The position numbers and the translations under genes were made by a program. Under the pieces are notes generated by a model. That model was not told where the DNA came from. It saw only the letters and a list, made by a program, of their open reading frames with translations, and did not search any database. A stretch of 64,000 nt of DNA from Bacteroidales bacterium (GTDB taxonomy: Bacteria > Bacteroidota > Bacteroidia > Bacteroidales > F082): NCBI GenBank assembly GCA_029983675.1, contig JASBYY010000012.1, forward strand, positions 1 through 64,000, in the 5' to 3' direction. The stretch's first letter is position 1. Every line of letters begins with the position of its first letter. Shown piece after piece: positions 1 to 8,224 of this stretch.

Positions 1-283
1 TGAGTTTCTTTCGCTCGGTTTTCTTTTTTGCGATTTGCAGCATCTTTTCAGAACGGTCCAAGGCGATAATGCGGGCGTCGGGGATGTTTTCGGCTACTAA
101 GATGGCCAAGTCGCCCGTGCCGGTGGCAAGGTCGAGGATGTGCTGCGGGTGCGGATCTGCTATGCGTTTGGCGGTGCGATAACGCCACAACCTGTCGATT
201 TGGAATGAGAGCAGGTGGTTCAGACGGTCGTAAGAAGCGGAGATGCTGTCGAACATCTCAGTGACGGCGTTCTTGTCAGGCAT
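1..283 (-). CDS. menG: Demethylmenaquinone methyltransferase UbiE/MenG (partial, N-terminal part)
   Basis: The gene runs off the left edge, so only about 94 N-terminal residues are visible. They start MPDKNAVTEMFDSIS and carry the SAM-binding motif DLATGTGDLAIL followed by the acidic loop ALDRSEKML, both typical of the UbiE/MenG C-methyltransferase family, which makes the last methylation of menaquinone in the cytoplasm. The ATG lies inside the end of the downstream-oriented heptose kinase gene: the kinase stop codon and this start overlap by 8 bases, so the two are probably co-transcribed. Menaquinone is the usual quinone of anaerobic Bacteroidetes. The family call is firm; that it is the menaquinone rather than the ubiquinone enzyme is inferred from the lineage. 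Confidence 0.9.
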   Translation of the reverse strand, partial: MPDKNAVTEMFDSISASYDRLNHLLSFQIDRLWRYRTAKRIADPHPQHILDLATGTGDLAILVAENIPDARIIALDRSEKMLQIAKKKTERKKL

Positions 284-1292
284 CGTTACAACACAATCTT
301 AGGGCTTCGTTAAAAAGGAGTGTCCGGTCGATGGGAACTACGCCGATCTGTTCACAAACCAATCCGCCTGCGATGTTGGAAAGGGCGGCGATATGGCGGG
401 CATCGGCACCTGCTGCAAGACAAAGGGCGGCCACACTCAATACGGTGTCACCGGCACCCGAAACATCGGCGATGTGACGCGGATGGGCGGGAAGATGTAT
501 AAAGTTCGCCGTGTTTTTGTCACGATACCGCATCAATACGCCTTTTTCGGACAGGGTGGTCATCACGTAGGTGCAGCATAATAGTTCCTGAAGCTGTGCC
601 GTGGCCGATTCGATTTCCACGATGCTATCGGCACTAACGCCAAGACCTTCGCGCAGTTCTTTGGCATTGGGTTTGAAGAGCGTTACATCTTTATAGGTGA
701 GGAAATGGTTCTTTTTGGGATCGACGGCAACGGGAATGCCATGGGATTGGGCCAATGCGATTATTTTTTGAATCAGCGTTTCCGTCAGCACGCCTTTGTT
801 ATAGTCTTGCAAGATGATGATGTCAGGGCGGTTTTGCGCGATAATCCGTCGTATTTGATCCTCCAGCATGTCCGATTCGGCAGTGTTCAGGTCGTTGGTG
901 CTTTCTTCGTCGAGGCGCAACATTTGTCGGCCTTGGTCAAGGATGCGTTGCTTCAGGGTGGTAGGGCGGTCTTTGCTACTGACGATGCCGTCGGTGCAAA
1001 GATCTTGCTCTTTCATAAGTTGCAGAAAGGCGGATGCGTTGTGGTCGTCGCCAATGACGGAGCAAAGCGTGGCCTTCCCGTTTAAAGCCTTGATGTTCAA
1101 CGCCACGTTGGCGGCACCGCCGAGCCGACAGAAACGGCGTTGCACCGTGACGACGGGGACAGGTGCCTCGGGCGACATGCGCTCCACCACGCCTTCAATA
1201 TAGCCGTCGATCATGACGTCGCCGATGACGAGGGCGTGAATCTCGGCAAAACGTTGAAAGAGGTCGGCGATATGGTTGCTGCTTGTAGTCAA
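276..1292 (-). CDS. hldA: D-glycero-beta-D-manno-heptose-7-phosphate kinase (HldE kinase domain, RfaE1)
   Basis: A 338-residue PfkB/ribokinase-family sugar kinase. The N-terminal VIGDVMIDGYIEG, the ERMSPEAPVPVV stretch and the LGGAANVALNI motif are characteristic of the RfaE kinase domain, and ADVSGAGDT near residue 280 is the catalytic anion-hole motif. It phosphorylates heptose 7-phosphate at C1 for ADP-heptose and LPS core synthesis. There is no fused nucleotidyltransferase domain, so the second step must be encoded elsewhere. No ATG is available at the N-terminus; the frame is open back to the aspC stop and the best start is TTG at 1292. The gene overlaps the downstream methyltransferase by 8 bases. 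A strong hairpin lies just upstream, between it and aspC. Confidence 0.92.
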   Translation of the reverse strand: MTTSSNHIADLFQRFAEIHALVIGDVMIDGYIEGVVERMSPEAPVPVVTVQRRFCRLGGAANVALNIKALNGKATLCSVIGDDHNASAFLQLMKEQDLCTDGIVSSKDRPTTLKQRILDQGRQMLRLDEESTNDLNTAESDMLEDQIRRIIAQNRPDIIILQDYNKGVLTETLIQKIIALAQSHGIPVAVDPKKNHFLTYKDVTLFKPNAKELREGLGVSADSIVEIESATAQLQELLCCTYVMTTLSEKGVLMRYRDKNTANFIHLPAHPRHIADVSGAGDTVLSVAALCLAAGADARHIAALSNIAGGLVCEQIGVVPIDRTLLFNEALRLCCNDA

Positions 1293-1296
1293 GAGA

Positions 1297-1336
1297 TGGG
1301 GAAAAAGGGCACGAGCAATGAGCTCATTGCTCGTGC
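1297..1336 (-). terminator. Rho-independent terminator after aspC
   Basis: Positions 1309-1336 form a perfect 28-base palindrome (arms GCACGAGCAATG and its complement, around AGCT). On the minus strand it is followed by CCCTTTTTCCCC, the layout of an intrinsic terminator. It sits 10 bases beyond the aspC stop and only 16 bases before the TTG start of hldA, so it should separate or attenuate transcription between the two genes. Confidence 0.75.
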
Positions 1337-1346
1337 TGTTGTTCGA

Positions 1347-2555
1347 TTAGTGAAGTTTTGCCAAGGCTTCCTTGATGCGTTTGACGGCTTCGCGTAGCTT
1401 GTCTTCCGAAGTGGCGTACGACAGTCGGATGCAGTTGTCGTTGCCGAAGGCCTTTCCTGCCACACAGGCCACATGGGCGTTGTAAAGCAGATACATGCAC
1501 AAGTCGTCGCTGCCCTTGATGGTAGTTTGTCCGTCACTCTTGCCATAGTAGGATTTCACTTCGGGGAAGAGATAGAATGCGCCGGCTGGCATGTTGGCTT
1601 TTACACCGGGAATTTCGTTCAGCAAACCGTGCAGCATGTCGCGGCGTTTACGGAATGCCGCCAGCATGGCTTGAATCTCTGATGAGTTTTCGGGACAAAG
1701 TTCCATGGCTTTCAATGCTGCGGCTTGCGCAATGGTGCAGATGCCGGAGGTGTATTGTCCTTGGATTTTGTTTGTCGCTTTTACAATGGCCAACGGTGCT
1801 GCAATGTAGCCGATGCGCCAGCCCGTCATGGCATAGCCTTTCGCTACGCCGTTTACGAGGACAAGGCGGTCTTTCAATTCGGTGAACTGACCGAGACTTT
1901 CATGCTTGTGCTCGTATTGGATGTATTCGTAGATTTCGTCGGAGATGACGATGATGCTCGGATATTTCTTCAACACTTCGACCAAGGATTGCAATTCGGC
2001 TTTGGTATAAACCGACCCGCTGGGGTTGCATGGCGTGTTGATAATGAAGGCTTTCGTTCTGGGTGTGATGGCTTTTTCAAGTTGCTCTGCCGTGATCTTG
2101 AAATCGTGCTCGATGTCACTTTCCACAACGATGGGTACGCCGCCGCCCAACTTCACCATTTCGGGATAAGAAACCCAGAAGGGAGCAGGGATGACAACTT
2201 CATCGCCGTCGTTTAAAATGGCAAGGAAAGTGTTCGTAATGGCTTGCTTGGCGCCATTCGAAATGATGATCTCGCTGTCGCTGTAGTCTAATCCGTTATC
2301 CCTCTTGAGCTTGGCGGCAACAGACTTGCGCAATGCCGGTGTTCCTGGAACGGGAGGGTAGTGCGTATCGTTGTTGTTGATGGCGTCAATGCCGGCTTGC
2401 TTTGCCGCTTCGGGCGTGTTGAAATCGGGTTCGCCAATGCTTAGGCTGATTACGTCGATGCCCTGCGCTTTCAATTCACGGCTCTTGTTGGTCATGGCCA
2501 AAGTGGCACTTTCCGCCATGTTTAAGACCCTCTTCGATAGTATGATTTCATTCAT
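1347..2555 (-). CDS. aspC: Pyridoxal-phosphate aspartate aminotransferase (class I)
   Basis: A 402-residue class I/II aminotransferase of the AspC Ib type. The sequence contains the substrate loop SIGEPDFNTPEAAKQAG, the NPSGSVYTKAEL segment, SDEIYEYI, and the PLP-lysine region VNGVAKGYAMTGWRIGY. It interconverts aspartate and oxaloacetate with 2-oxoglutarate in the cytosol. The reading frame extends upstream of the chosen ATG, but MNEIILSKRVLNMAES matches the family N-terminus and a TAATTTTG promoter element sits 40 bases upstream, inside the longer frame. A perfect palindromic terminator follows the stop codon. Monocistronic organisation is likely. Confidence 0.93.
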   Translation of the reverse strand: MNEIILSKRVLNMAESATLAMTNKSRELKAQGIDVISLSIGEPDFNTPEAAKQAGIDAINNNDTHYPPVPGTPALRKSVAAKLKRDNGLDYSDSEIIISNGAKQAITNTFLAILNDGDEVVIPAPFWVSYPEMVKLGGGVPIVVESDIEHDFKITAEQLEKAITPRTKAFIINTPCNPSGSVYTKAELQSLVEVLKKYPSIIVISDEIYEYIQYEHKHESLGQFTELKDRLVLVNGVAKGYAMTGWRIGYIAAPLAIVKATNKIQGQYTSGICTIAQAAALKAMELCPENSSEIQAMLAAFRKRRDMLHGLLNEIPGVKANMPAGAFYLFPEVKSYYGKSDGQTTIKGSDDLCMYLLYNAHVACVAGKAFGNDNCIRLSYATSEDKLREAVKRIKEALAKLH

Positions 2556-2594
2556 GTCGAGTATGTGATTGTTGTTATTTGCGATAAGAAACGA

Positions 2595-2602
2595 CAAAAT
2601 TA
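2595..2602 (-). promoter_or_regulatory. Bacteroidetes -7 promoter element for aspC
   Basis: TAATTTTG on the minus strand, matching TAnnTTTG, 40 bases upstream of the aspC ATG. No convincing -33 box was identified. Confidence 0.6.
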
Positions 2603-2688
2603 GGCATTTTTCAGATAGATGCGACACTTTGGGGCTTATTTGTGGGAAAGGTGTTCGCATTCATGTGTTTCGGCTTTCCAAAAAACGC

Positions 2689-2696
2689 TATCTTTG
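2689..2696 (+). promoter_or_regulatory. Bacteroidetes -7 promoter element
   Basis: TATCTTTG, matching TAnnTTTG, ends 18 bases before the ATG at 2715. It also supports that ATG over an earlier in-frame start at 2619. Confidence 0.6.
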
Positions 2697-2714
2697 CGGC
2701 AAATTTGCAAAGAG

Positions 2715-3233
2715 ATGAATACGTATTCCATCATCGTGATACTGCTTCTTGTAGCTATCATCGGATTGTTGACAGCTATACTTGTAGTTTCTGCAAGACA
2801 GCGTGTCAAACAGGTGCGCACGGAGGCACGGGGCGAAAAGCAAAAGACGGCAGCCGGGATCGTGCTGCCACTGAAAATGCAGGCCTGCGAGCGTTTTGTG
2901 CTTTTTTTGGAACGTATCAAGACTCCTGTGCTTGTCAAACGCATCTATCAGCCGGGCATCGGGCGCGATGCTTTTCATCTGGCCATGATGCAAAATGTGG
3001 GCGATGAGTTCGAACACAACCTGGCGCAACAGCTCTACGTTTCGCAAGTGACATGGGAAGCCATCTGCAAAGCCAAGGATGAACAGGTCAACCAGATTAA
3101 TGCCTTGTTTGAACGGTCGGCGTCAGAAACCGATGTGGCCTTGATAGCACAAGCCTTGGTGACCCTGCCCAATGCCGCCATCGATGATGCAGTACTGCTG
3201 CTGCGTGCCGAGTTTTACAAACATACCGTATAG
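2715..3233 (+). CDS. Membrane-anchored conserved protein of unknown function
   Basis: A 172-residue protein whose first 25 residues form one hydrophobic helix (YSIIVILLLVAIIGLLTAIL), followed by a basic, soluble, mostly helical domain. No cleavage site or lipobox is visible, so it is probably a bitopic inner-membrane protein with the bulk in the cytoplasm. I recognise no catalytic motif. The start was chosen because the promoter element lies between it and the earlier in-frame ATG, and because MNTYSIIV begins the membrane helix directly. It precedes lpxD with a 178-base gap that shows no recognisable signal, so a link to lipid A synthesis is only positional. Confidence 0.7.
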   Translation: MNTYSIIVILLLVAIIGLLTAILVVSARQRVKQVRTEARGEKQKTAAGIVLPLKMQACERFVLFLERIKTPVLVKRIYQPGIGRDAFHLAMMQNVGDEFEHNLAQQLYVSQVTWEAICKAKDEQVNQINALFERSASETDVALIAQALVTLPNAAIDDAVLLLRAEFYKHTV

Positions 3234-3411
3234 ATTTAGGTGACACGAGGGGAAAGGTTTTGTATGGGTAACGGAGCCGATAAGCTTGGAGGTTTGTCTG
3301 ACAATGTGCAAATGTATGCTGTCGGTTCCAAGACTTGTCAACGGAACTTTTTATGAACAATAATAACAAGACAAACAGCGTTGGAAGGCTGTTGTCAAAA
3401 TAGAAGAAAAT

Positions 3412-4446
3412 ATGAAGTTTACTGCTGCTCAAATTGCCGGATTGCTTTCGGGAAAGGTGGAGGGGAACCCCGACGCTGAGGTCAGCAATGTGGCACGAAT
3501 AGAAGAAGGGGCGCCCGGAATGCTGAGTTTCTTGGCCAACCCGAAATATACGCCATATATCTATGAAACGAAATCGAGTGTCGTCATCGTCAATGATGAC
3601 TTTGACCCGAAGGCTCCCGTTGCGGCAACGCTGATACGTGTCCCCGATGCTTATGCGGCTTTTGCTACACTGCTGAGCTATTATGACAAGATGGTGAAAG
3701 GCAGGACGGGGGTTTCGTCGCTGGCTTTCGTGTCGAAGACCGCCCGCTATGGCGAGTCGGTTTATCTGGGCGAGTTTGCCTATCTCGGCGAAAACGTTGT
3801 GGTGGGCAATGATGTCAAAATTTATCCTCAGGTGTATGTGGGTGATAATTCGGTGATAGGTGACGGCACGACGTTGTTCCCCGGTGTCAAGCTTTATAAC
3901 AATACCATTGTGGGTAAAAACTGCACCTTACATGCCGGTGTCGTGGTGGGTAGCGACGGCTTTGGCTTTGCGCCGCAGGCTAACGGACATTACGAGAAAG
4001 TGCCGCAAGTTGGCAACGTGGTGATTGAAGACGATGTCGAAATAGGTGCCAACGCCACCATCGACCGTTCCACCATGGGATCGACACGTATCGGAAAAGG
4101 TGTGAAGCTGGACAATCTCGTCATGATTGCACACAATGTGGAGCTGGGCGAAAACACGGTTATGGCGGCCCAAACGGGAGTGAGCGGATCGACACATCTC
4201 GGACGAAATTGCGTGGTTGGAGGACAGGTGGGCTTTGCCGGACACCTGCATATTGCCGATGGATCGAAATTCGGCGCACAGTCGGGCGTGCAAGGCGACG
4301 TGGAGGAACCCAATAAGGCGTTTATGGGTTCGCCGGCATTGCCGTTGAGGCAGTTCCAGCGCAACTTTATCCGTTCCAAACAGATGGAGGACTTGTTCAA
4401 AAAAGTCGATGCTTTGGAAAAACAGATTGAGGAGCTGAAAAAGTAG
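3412..4446 (+). CDS. lpxD: UDP-3-O-acylglucosamine N-acyltransferase LpxD
   Basis: A 344-residue protein with an N-terminal uridine-binding LpxD domain (about residues 1-100: FTAAQIAGLLSGKVEGNPD, ARIEEGAPGMLSFLANPKY) followed by left-handed beta-helix hexapeptide repeats (about 110-310) and a short helical tail ending KVDALEKQIEELKK. GSDGFGFAPQANGHYEKVPQ contains the conserved acyl-pocket region and IAHNVELG holds the catalytic histidine. It adds the second 3-hydroxyacyl chain to UDP-GlcN in the third step of lipid A synthesis. Length is normal for the family. It is the first of three lpx genes in a row, followed by a weak terminator and an independent promoter for lpxC. Confidence 0.96.
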   Translation: MKFTAAQIAGLLSGKVEGNPDAEVSNVARIEEGAPGMLSFLANPKYTPYIYETKSSVVIVNDDFDPKAPVAATLIRVPDAYAAFATLLSYYDKMVKGRTGVSSLAFVSKTARYGESVYLGEFAYLGENVVVGNDVKIYPQVYVGDNSVIGDGTTLFPGVKLYNNTIVGKNCTLHAGVVVGSDGFGFAPQANGHYEKVPQVGNVVIEDDVEIGANATIDRSTMGSTRIGKGVKLDNLVMIAHNVELGENTVMAAQTGVSGSTHLGRNCVVGGQVGFAGHLHIADGSKFGAQSGVQGDVEEPNKAFMGSPALPLRQFQRNFIRSKQMEDLFKKVDALEKQIEELKK

Positions 4447-4499
4447 TTATTGACTGCTGAAAATAAATGAGTTACAGATTCTTGTGGAATTAGTGGTTT

Positions 4500-4522
4500 G
4501 TCCATTAATGTGGACTTTTTTT
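4500..4522 (+). terminator. Possible weak terminator after lpxD
   Basis: GTCCA-TTAATG-TGGAC forms a short five-pair stem directly followed by seven T, about 55 bases beyond the lpxD stop. The short stem makes this uncertain. Confidence 0.45.
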
Positions 4523-4575
4523 GATATTTTCCGCTTCAGAGAAACCATTTGGACTGCTTTTTTGAGATATTTTTA

Positions 4576-4583
4576 TATTTTTG
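4576..4583 (+). promoter_or_regulatory. -7 promoter element for lpxC
   Basis: TATTTTTG, matching TAnnTTTG, 36 bases before the lpxC ATG in an AT-rich spacer. Confidence 0.6.
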
Positions 4584-4619
4584 CCGCAATTTTAGTGTTT
4601 TTTCATTTAAACGATTCTA

Positions 4620-5531
4620 ATGACAGAAAAACAGTGTACGCTGCGTGAAATCGTCAGTGTTTCAGGAGTAGGACTTCATACGCGCAAATGTGGCACCTTG
4701 ACTTTCAACCCGGCGCAGGTGAACACAGGAATCCGTTTTCGCCGTGTGGACTTGGAGAATCAACCCATCATAGAAGCCGATGTTGATAACGTTATCGACA
4801 CTTCGCGCGGAACCACATTGGGGAAAGGCGGAGCCGTCATCCATACTGTAGAACATGTACTTGCCGCATTGTGTGGCATGGGCATTGACAACGTGTTGAT
4901 TGACCTTGACGTGGAAGAAATCCCGATCATGGATGGTAGTGGCAAACTATTTGTTGAAGCCATTCGCAAAGCGGGTGTCGTTGAACAGAATGCTGACCGC
5001 GACTATCTTGTTATTACCGAACCTATCAGCTATCGCAACGATGTGATTGGTATTGAGCTTACCATCGAGCCATGCGACCGGTTTATGGTGGATGTCACGG
5101 TGAAGTACAACACGCGTGTCCTTGACAAACAAAGTGCATCGCTGCACGACATGAAGGATTTCGAGAAGGAAATTGCGCCATGCCGTACCTTTGTCTTCTT
5201 GCACGAACTGGAGAAGCTTATCAGCCGAAACCTTGTCAAAGGCGGCGACCTCACCAATGCCATAGTATTTGTGAATAAGAACGTGTCTCCTGAAGAGCTG
5301 GACCATATTGCCACGTTTTTCAAAAAGCCGAAAGTCGTTGTCAAGGAATGCGGCGTTCTCAATAACGTGGAGCTGTATTTCGAAAATGAACCGGCCCGCC
5401 ACAAGTTGCTCGATGTCATCGGTGACTTGGCCTTGGTGGGGAAACCCATCAAAGGACACGTGAAAGCGTTTAAGCCAGGGCATTTCTCCAATACTTCCTT
5501 TGCCCGGAACATCAAGCACGCCTTGCTTTAA
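4620..5531 (+). CDS. lpxC: UDP-3-O-acyl-N-acetylglucosamine deacetylase LpxC, not fused to FabZ
   Basis: A 303-residue LpxC. Family motifs are all present: VSGVGLHTRKCGTLTF near the start, the zinc and substrate region HTVEHVLAALCGMGIDNVLI, IPIMDGSG, KGGDLTNAIVF, HKLLDVIGDLALVGKPIKG with the zinc His and Asp, and the catalytic His in KPGHFSN. It performs the committed deacetylation of lipid A synthesis. In Bacteroides, Porphyromonas and Prevotella LpxC is normally the first half of an LpxC-FabZ fusion of over 450 residues; here the frame stops right after the LpxC domain (NIKHALL) and is followed by a terminator, with no FabZ sequence before lpxA. Confidence 0.95.
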   Translation: MTEKQCTLREIVSVSGVGLHTRKCGTLTFNPAQVNTGIRFRRVDLENQPIIEADVDNVIDTSRGTTLGKGGAVIHTVEHVLAALCGMGIDNVLIDLDVEEIPIMDGSGKLFVEAIRKAGVVEQNADRDYLVITEPISYRNDVIGIELTIEPCDRFMVDVTVKYNTRVLDKQSASLHDMKDFEKEIAPCRTFVFLHELEKLISRNLVKGGDLTNAIVFVNKNVSPEELDHIATFFKKPKVVVKECGVLNNVELYFENEPARHKLLDVIGDLALVGKPIKGHVKAFKPGHFSNTSFARNIKHALL

Positions 5532-5552
5532 GAAGGATGCAGAGATAAGATG

Positions 5553-5586
5553 ACGGTGTTTTCAACATGGAAAACGCCGTTTTTTT
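5553..5586 (+). terminator. Rho-independent terminator after lpxC
   Basis: ACGGTGTTTTC pairs with GAAAACGCCGT (11 pairs, one G-T) around a 6-base loop and is followed by six T. It lies 21 bases after the lpxC stop and separates lpxC from lpxA. Confidence 0.8.
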
Positions 5587-5609
5587 CAATTGGTTTTCAA
5601 AAAAATGCC

Positions 5610-5617
5610 TACTTTTG
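5610..5617 (+). promoter_or_regulatory. -7 promoter element for lpxA
   Basis: TACTTTTG, matching TAnnTTTG, with TTGGTTTT about 20 bases upstream as a possible -33 box. It follows the lpxC terminator, so lpxA appears to be transcribed on its own. Confidence 0.65.
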
Positions 5618-5663
5618 TGCTCCCTAAAACGGCAGAGGCTGTTTTTTTTGAAAAAATAAGCGT

Positions 5664-6458
5664 ATGAATCAACCTTTAGCATACATCCACCCCAACGCTA
5701 AGATTGCCGAGGATGTCAAGATAGAACCGTTTGCCTGGATTGGCGCAGATGTAGAAATTGGATCTGGAACATGGATTGGCCCCAATGCCACCATCATGGA
5801 TGGCGCACGTATTTGTCGCGATTGTAAGATTTTTCCGGGAGCCGTCATCTCGGCCATTCCCCAAGACCTGAAATACGATAACGAAACAACCTATTGTATA
5901 ATCGGTGACCGTACCACGGTGCGTGAATCGGCAACGGTGAACAAGGGAACTATAGCCAATGGACAGACGGTTGTGGGCAGCGACTGCTTGCTGATGGCTT
6001 TTACCCATGTCGCGCATGACTGTGTGCTGGGCGATCACGTCATTATGGCCAACGCTGCAACTTTGGCAGGACATATTACTGTGGGCGATTGGGCCATCAT
6101 CGGCGGGCTTGCTGCGGCAAGTCAATTCTGCCGTATCGGCGCCCATGTCATGATTTCGGGCGGCGCTTTGGTGAATAAGGACATTCCGCCGTTTGTAAAA
6201 ACGGGGACGAAATATCCGGTGACCTATGTCGGCGTGAATTCCGTTGGATTGGTGCGGCGTGGTTTCTCGAAAGATCGTATCAAAGGCATTCAGGATATTT
6301 ACCGTGTAATCTACAGTATTGGTATGAATGTTACACAGGCTGTTGCCTACATCAAGGAGAACATCCCGGAATCGGAAGACCGTAGCAGTATTCTCGAATT
6401 TATTGAAAGTTCGAAAATCGGTATCATGAAAAACTCCAACCTTATCGAGGATATTTGA
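5664..6458 (+). CDS. lpxA: Acyl-ACP:UDP-N-acetylglucosamine O-acyltransferase LpxA
   Basis: A 264-residue hexapeptide-repeat enzyme of normal length: an N-terminal left-handed beta-helix with IxxxAxI-type turns, the RESATVNKGT segment, MAFTHVAHDC with the catalytic histidine, and the C-terminal helical domain beginning after YVGVNSVGLVRRGFS. It starts lipid A synthesis by moving a 3-hydroxyacyl chain from ACP to UDP-GlcNAc in the cytoplasm. The start ATG is the only sensible one and follows a promoter element. It lies downstream of lpxD and lpxC, as usual in Bacteroidales except that the fabZ moiety is missing. Its 3' end converges on a glycosyltransferase gene. Confidence 0.96.
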   Translation: MNQPLAYIHPNAKIAEDVKIEPFAWIGADVEIGSGTWIGPNATIMDGARICRDCKIFPGAVISAIPQDLKYDNETTYCIIGDRTTVRESATVNKGTIANGQTVVGSDCLLMAFTHVAHDCVLGDHVIMANAATLAGHITVGDWAIIGGLAAASQFCRIGAHVMISGGALVNKDIPPFVKTGTKYPVTYVGVNSVGLVRRGFSKDRIKGIQDIYRVIYSIGMNVTQAVAYIKENIPESEDRSSILEFIESSKIGIMKNSNLIEDI

Positions 6459-6531
6459 TTGAAGACGCGGAGCGTCACCCGTTTCTTTTGATGGGTTTTA
6501 TCAGATGATACTTGCTTTCGGTTGTCAATGG

Positions 6532-7674
6532 TTATTGGTGGCAAATGCAAATATTGCTATACCAAGTGTCAAGTAAGCGGCCAACGGCTTTTTTATCGTA
6601 GCGTTCCATGATATTGTGGCGCAGGGTGGCAGTGTCGAAGTTGTTGTAGGACAGGCACATCTGTTTTATGGCTTCAGCCATTGCATCGACATCGTGCGGT
6701 TTCACCAATATACCGTTGCTTTCATTCACAATCTCGGCAATGCCTCCAACCCGCGTGGAGACGACGGGAAGTCCGCACGATAGGGCTTCGAGGATGACAA
6801 CGGGTAAGTTTTCATAGTTACTTGATAGGACAAGGAAATCTCCCGAAGCCAGCGCTTCCACAAGCCTTTTACCTTCTAATAATCCCGTAAAAGACACGCA
6901 GTCATTGAGCTGCATTGAGGTGGAAAGCTGTCGCATGGTCTGAAAATCCATACCGTCGCCGATGAGTATGGCTTGAAAAGGGAAACCTTGGGCTTTTAAC
7001 AGACCAAGGGCTTTCAACAGTCCGGAAACATTTTTCGACTTGTCCTCAAAGCAACTGACATGGATGATGCGCGGAACTTCGTTTCGATGAGGTCGCGGCT
7101 TGAAAAGAGCTGTGTCCACAACATTGGGTAAAACGACGTATCTACGATTGTTCAGTCTGTGGCTTCGCATGGCCATTGCTAAGTTTTCGGTCACCGTAGT
7201 TACCATTGATGCGTTTTTTACAACGATGCGTGAAGCCATTTTGCGAAAAAATCCGCTGAAGTCATTTCCGGGAAGATACCGCGACCAATGTTCGGTGATG
7301 AGGTAGGGTGTTTTGTGCAGGATTTTCTCCAGCCACGCAACTACACCCATTCGGGTGAGCACATGTACATGTATCAAATCTGGTTTCCCAGCTATTTTCA
7401 ATGCCTTATGACACGAACGGTAAAACCGGATGGCGGAAGTCAGGAGTGAGGCCTTGCGATAATATACACGGATGGTGTCGATGCCGTATTCCTTGCTGCG
7501 TACAACTTCCATTTTCTCTTTCGCCTGACTATCGGCATGAACATAAACAACGCTCACCTTATTATATAAGGCGGCAGCTTCGGCATGGCGTTGAACGAAT
7601 AATCCGAACATCGGATCGTAACGATGTGGATACCAGCGGGCTAAAAAAACGATATGTCGCTCATTTTCTTTCAT
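6532..7674 (-). CDS. Glycosyltransferase family 4 protein
   Basis: A 380-residue GT-B fold glycosyltransferase. The N-terminal half begins HIVFLARWYPHRYDPMFGLFVQRHA and contains LIHVHVLTRMGVVAWL; the C-terminal GT1 domain has HVSCFEDKSKNVSGLLKAL and the donor-binding motif SNYENLPVVILEALSCGLPVVSTRVGGIAEIV. Such enzymes add sugars to LPS core, O-antigen or exopolysaccharide at the inner-membrane face; the substrate cannot be told. It is not next to a polysaccharide cluster but lies between lpxA and a small lipoprotein gene, so an LPS role is plausible. No clear promoter element was found upstream. Family call firm, function open. Confidence 0.88.
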   Translation of the reverse strand: MKENERHIVFLARWYPHRYDPMFGLFVQRHAEAAALYNKVSVVYVHADSQAKEKMEVVRSKEYGIDTIRVYYRKASLLTSAIRFYRSCHKALKIAGKPDLIHVHVLTRMGVVAWLEKILHKTPYLITEHWSRYLPGNDFSGFFRKMASRIVVKNASMVTTVTENLAMAMRSHRLNNRRYVVLPNVVDTALFKPRPHRNEVPRIIHVSCFEDKSKNVSGLLKALGLLKAQGFPFQAILIGDGMDFQTMRQLSTSMQLNDCVSFTGLLEGKRLVEALASGDFLVLSSNYENLPVVILEALSCGLPVVSTRVGGIAEIVNESNGILVKPHDVDAMAEAIKQMCLSYNNFDTATLRHNIMERYDKKAVGRLLDTWYSNICICHQ

Positions 7675-7740
7675 GCGTCGTTTGTCAAATAAATATCAGG
7701 CATTATGGAAAAAGTGATGTTGAGATGTAATGCTCCAGTG

Positions 7741-8052
7741 TTATTTTTGAGGTGTTATGCAAGAATCGTCGGGTATTACATGGACAAGGACTTTTTTTGA
7801 TAGCCATTCATTCGATACTTTTATGTTGGTGTAGCCCAGCCCGATGGCTTTTAATAGGCCGGACTCGTTGACGATGGCAATGCTGTCGTTTTCGCTAAAG
7901 AAAAACAAATTTTTATCACTGATGGCTGAAATCCGTTTCGTTTCTCCAACGTGAAGTGCAATATTAGTTGTAAACAAATCGATGTCGTGTTTGGTGCAGG
8001 CGAAAAACGTGCAGCAAAGTGCGATCAGGGTAAAAATCACAGTCTTTTTCAT
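7741..8052 (-). CDS. Small lipoprotein with a bacterial Ig-like (BIG2-type) domain
   Basis: A 103-residue protein with a lipoprotein signal peptide (MKKTVIFTLIALCCTFFAC; the Cys of the lipobox is followed by TKHD). The remainder looks like one BIG2-type immunoglobulin-like domain: LHVGETKRISAISD, then SIAIVNESGLLKAIGLGYTNIKVS, the classic pattern of a value, then GLLKAIGxGxTxI. Probably anchored to a membrane facing the periplasm or surface. Function unknown; it is too short to carry more than the one domain. It has its own promoter and sits 66 bases upstream of the glycosyltransferase gene in the same direction. Confidence 0.75.
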   Translation of the reverse strand: MKKTVIFTLIALCCTFFACTKHDIDLFTTNIALHVGETKRISAISDKNLFFFSENDSIAIVNESGLLKAIGLGYTNIKVSNEWLSKKVLVHVIPDDSCITPQK

Positions 8053-8076
8053 GGGTCGCTGTTTTCAATCATGATG

Positions 8077-8084
8077 CAAAGATA
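8077..8084 (-). promoter_or_regulatory. -7 promoter element for the small lipoprotein gene
   Basis: TATCTTTG on the minus strand, matching TAnnTTTG, 25 bases upstream of the ATG at 8052. Confidence 0.55.
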
Positions 8085-8224
8085 CTTTTTTTTGAATATT
8101 GAAAACCGTGTTTGAAGGAGATGAAGATGAATCAGAGGGTTTTGTCGGACCGGAACTTGTTTTTTGTTTGAAATTGTTTTGACGGAAAAAATACTTTGAA
8201 GGCGGTTTCTGCGTTTTTTTTGAC

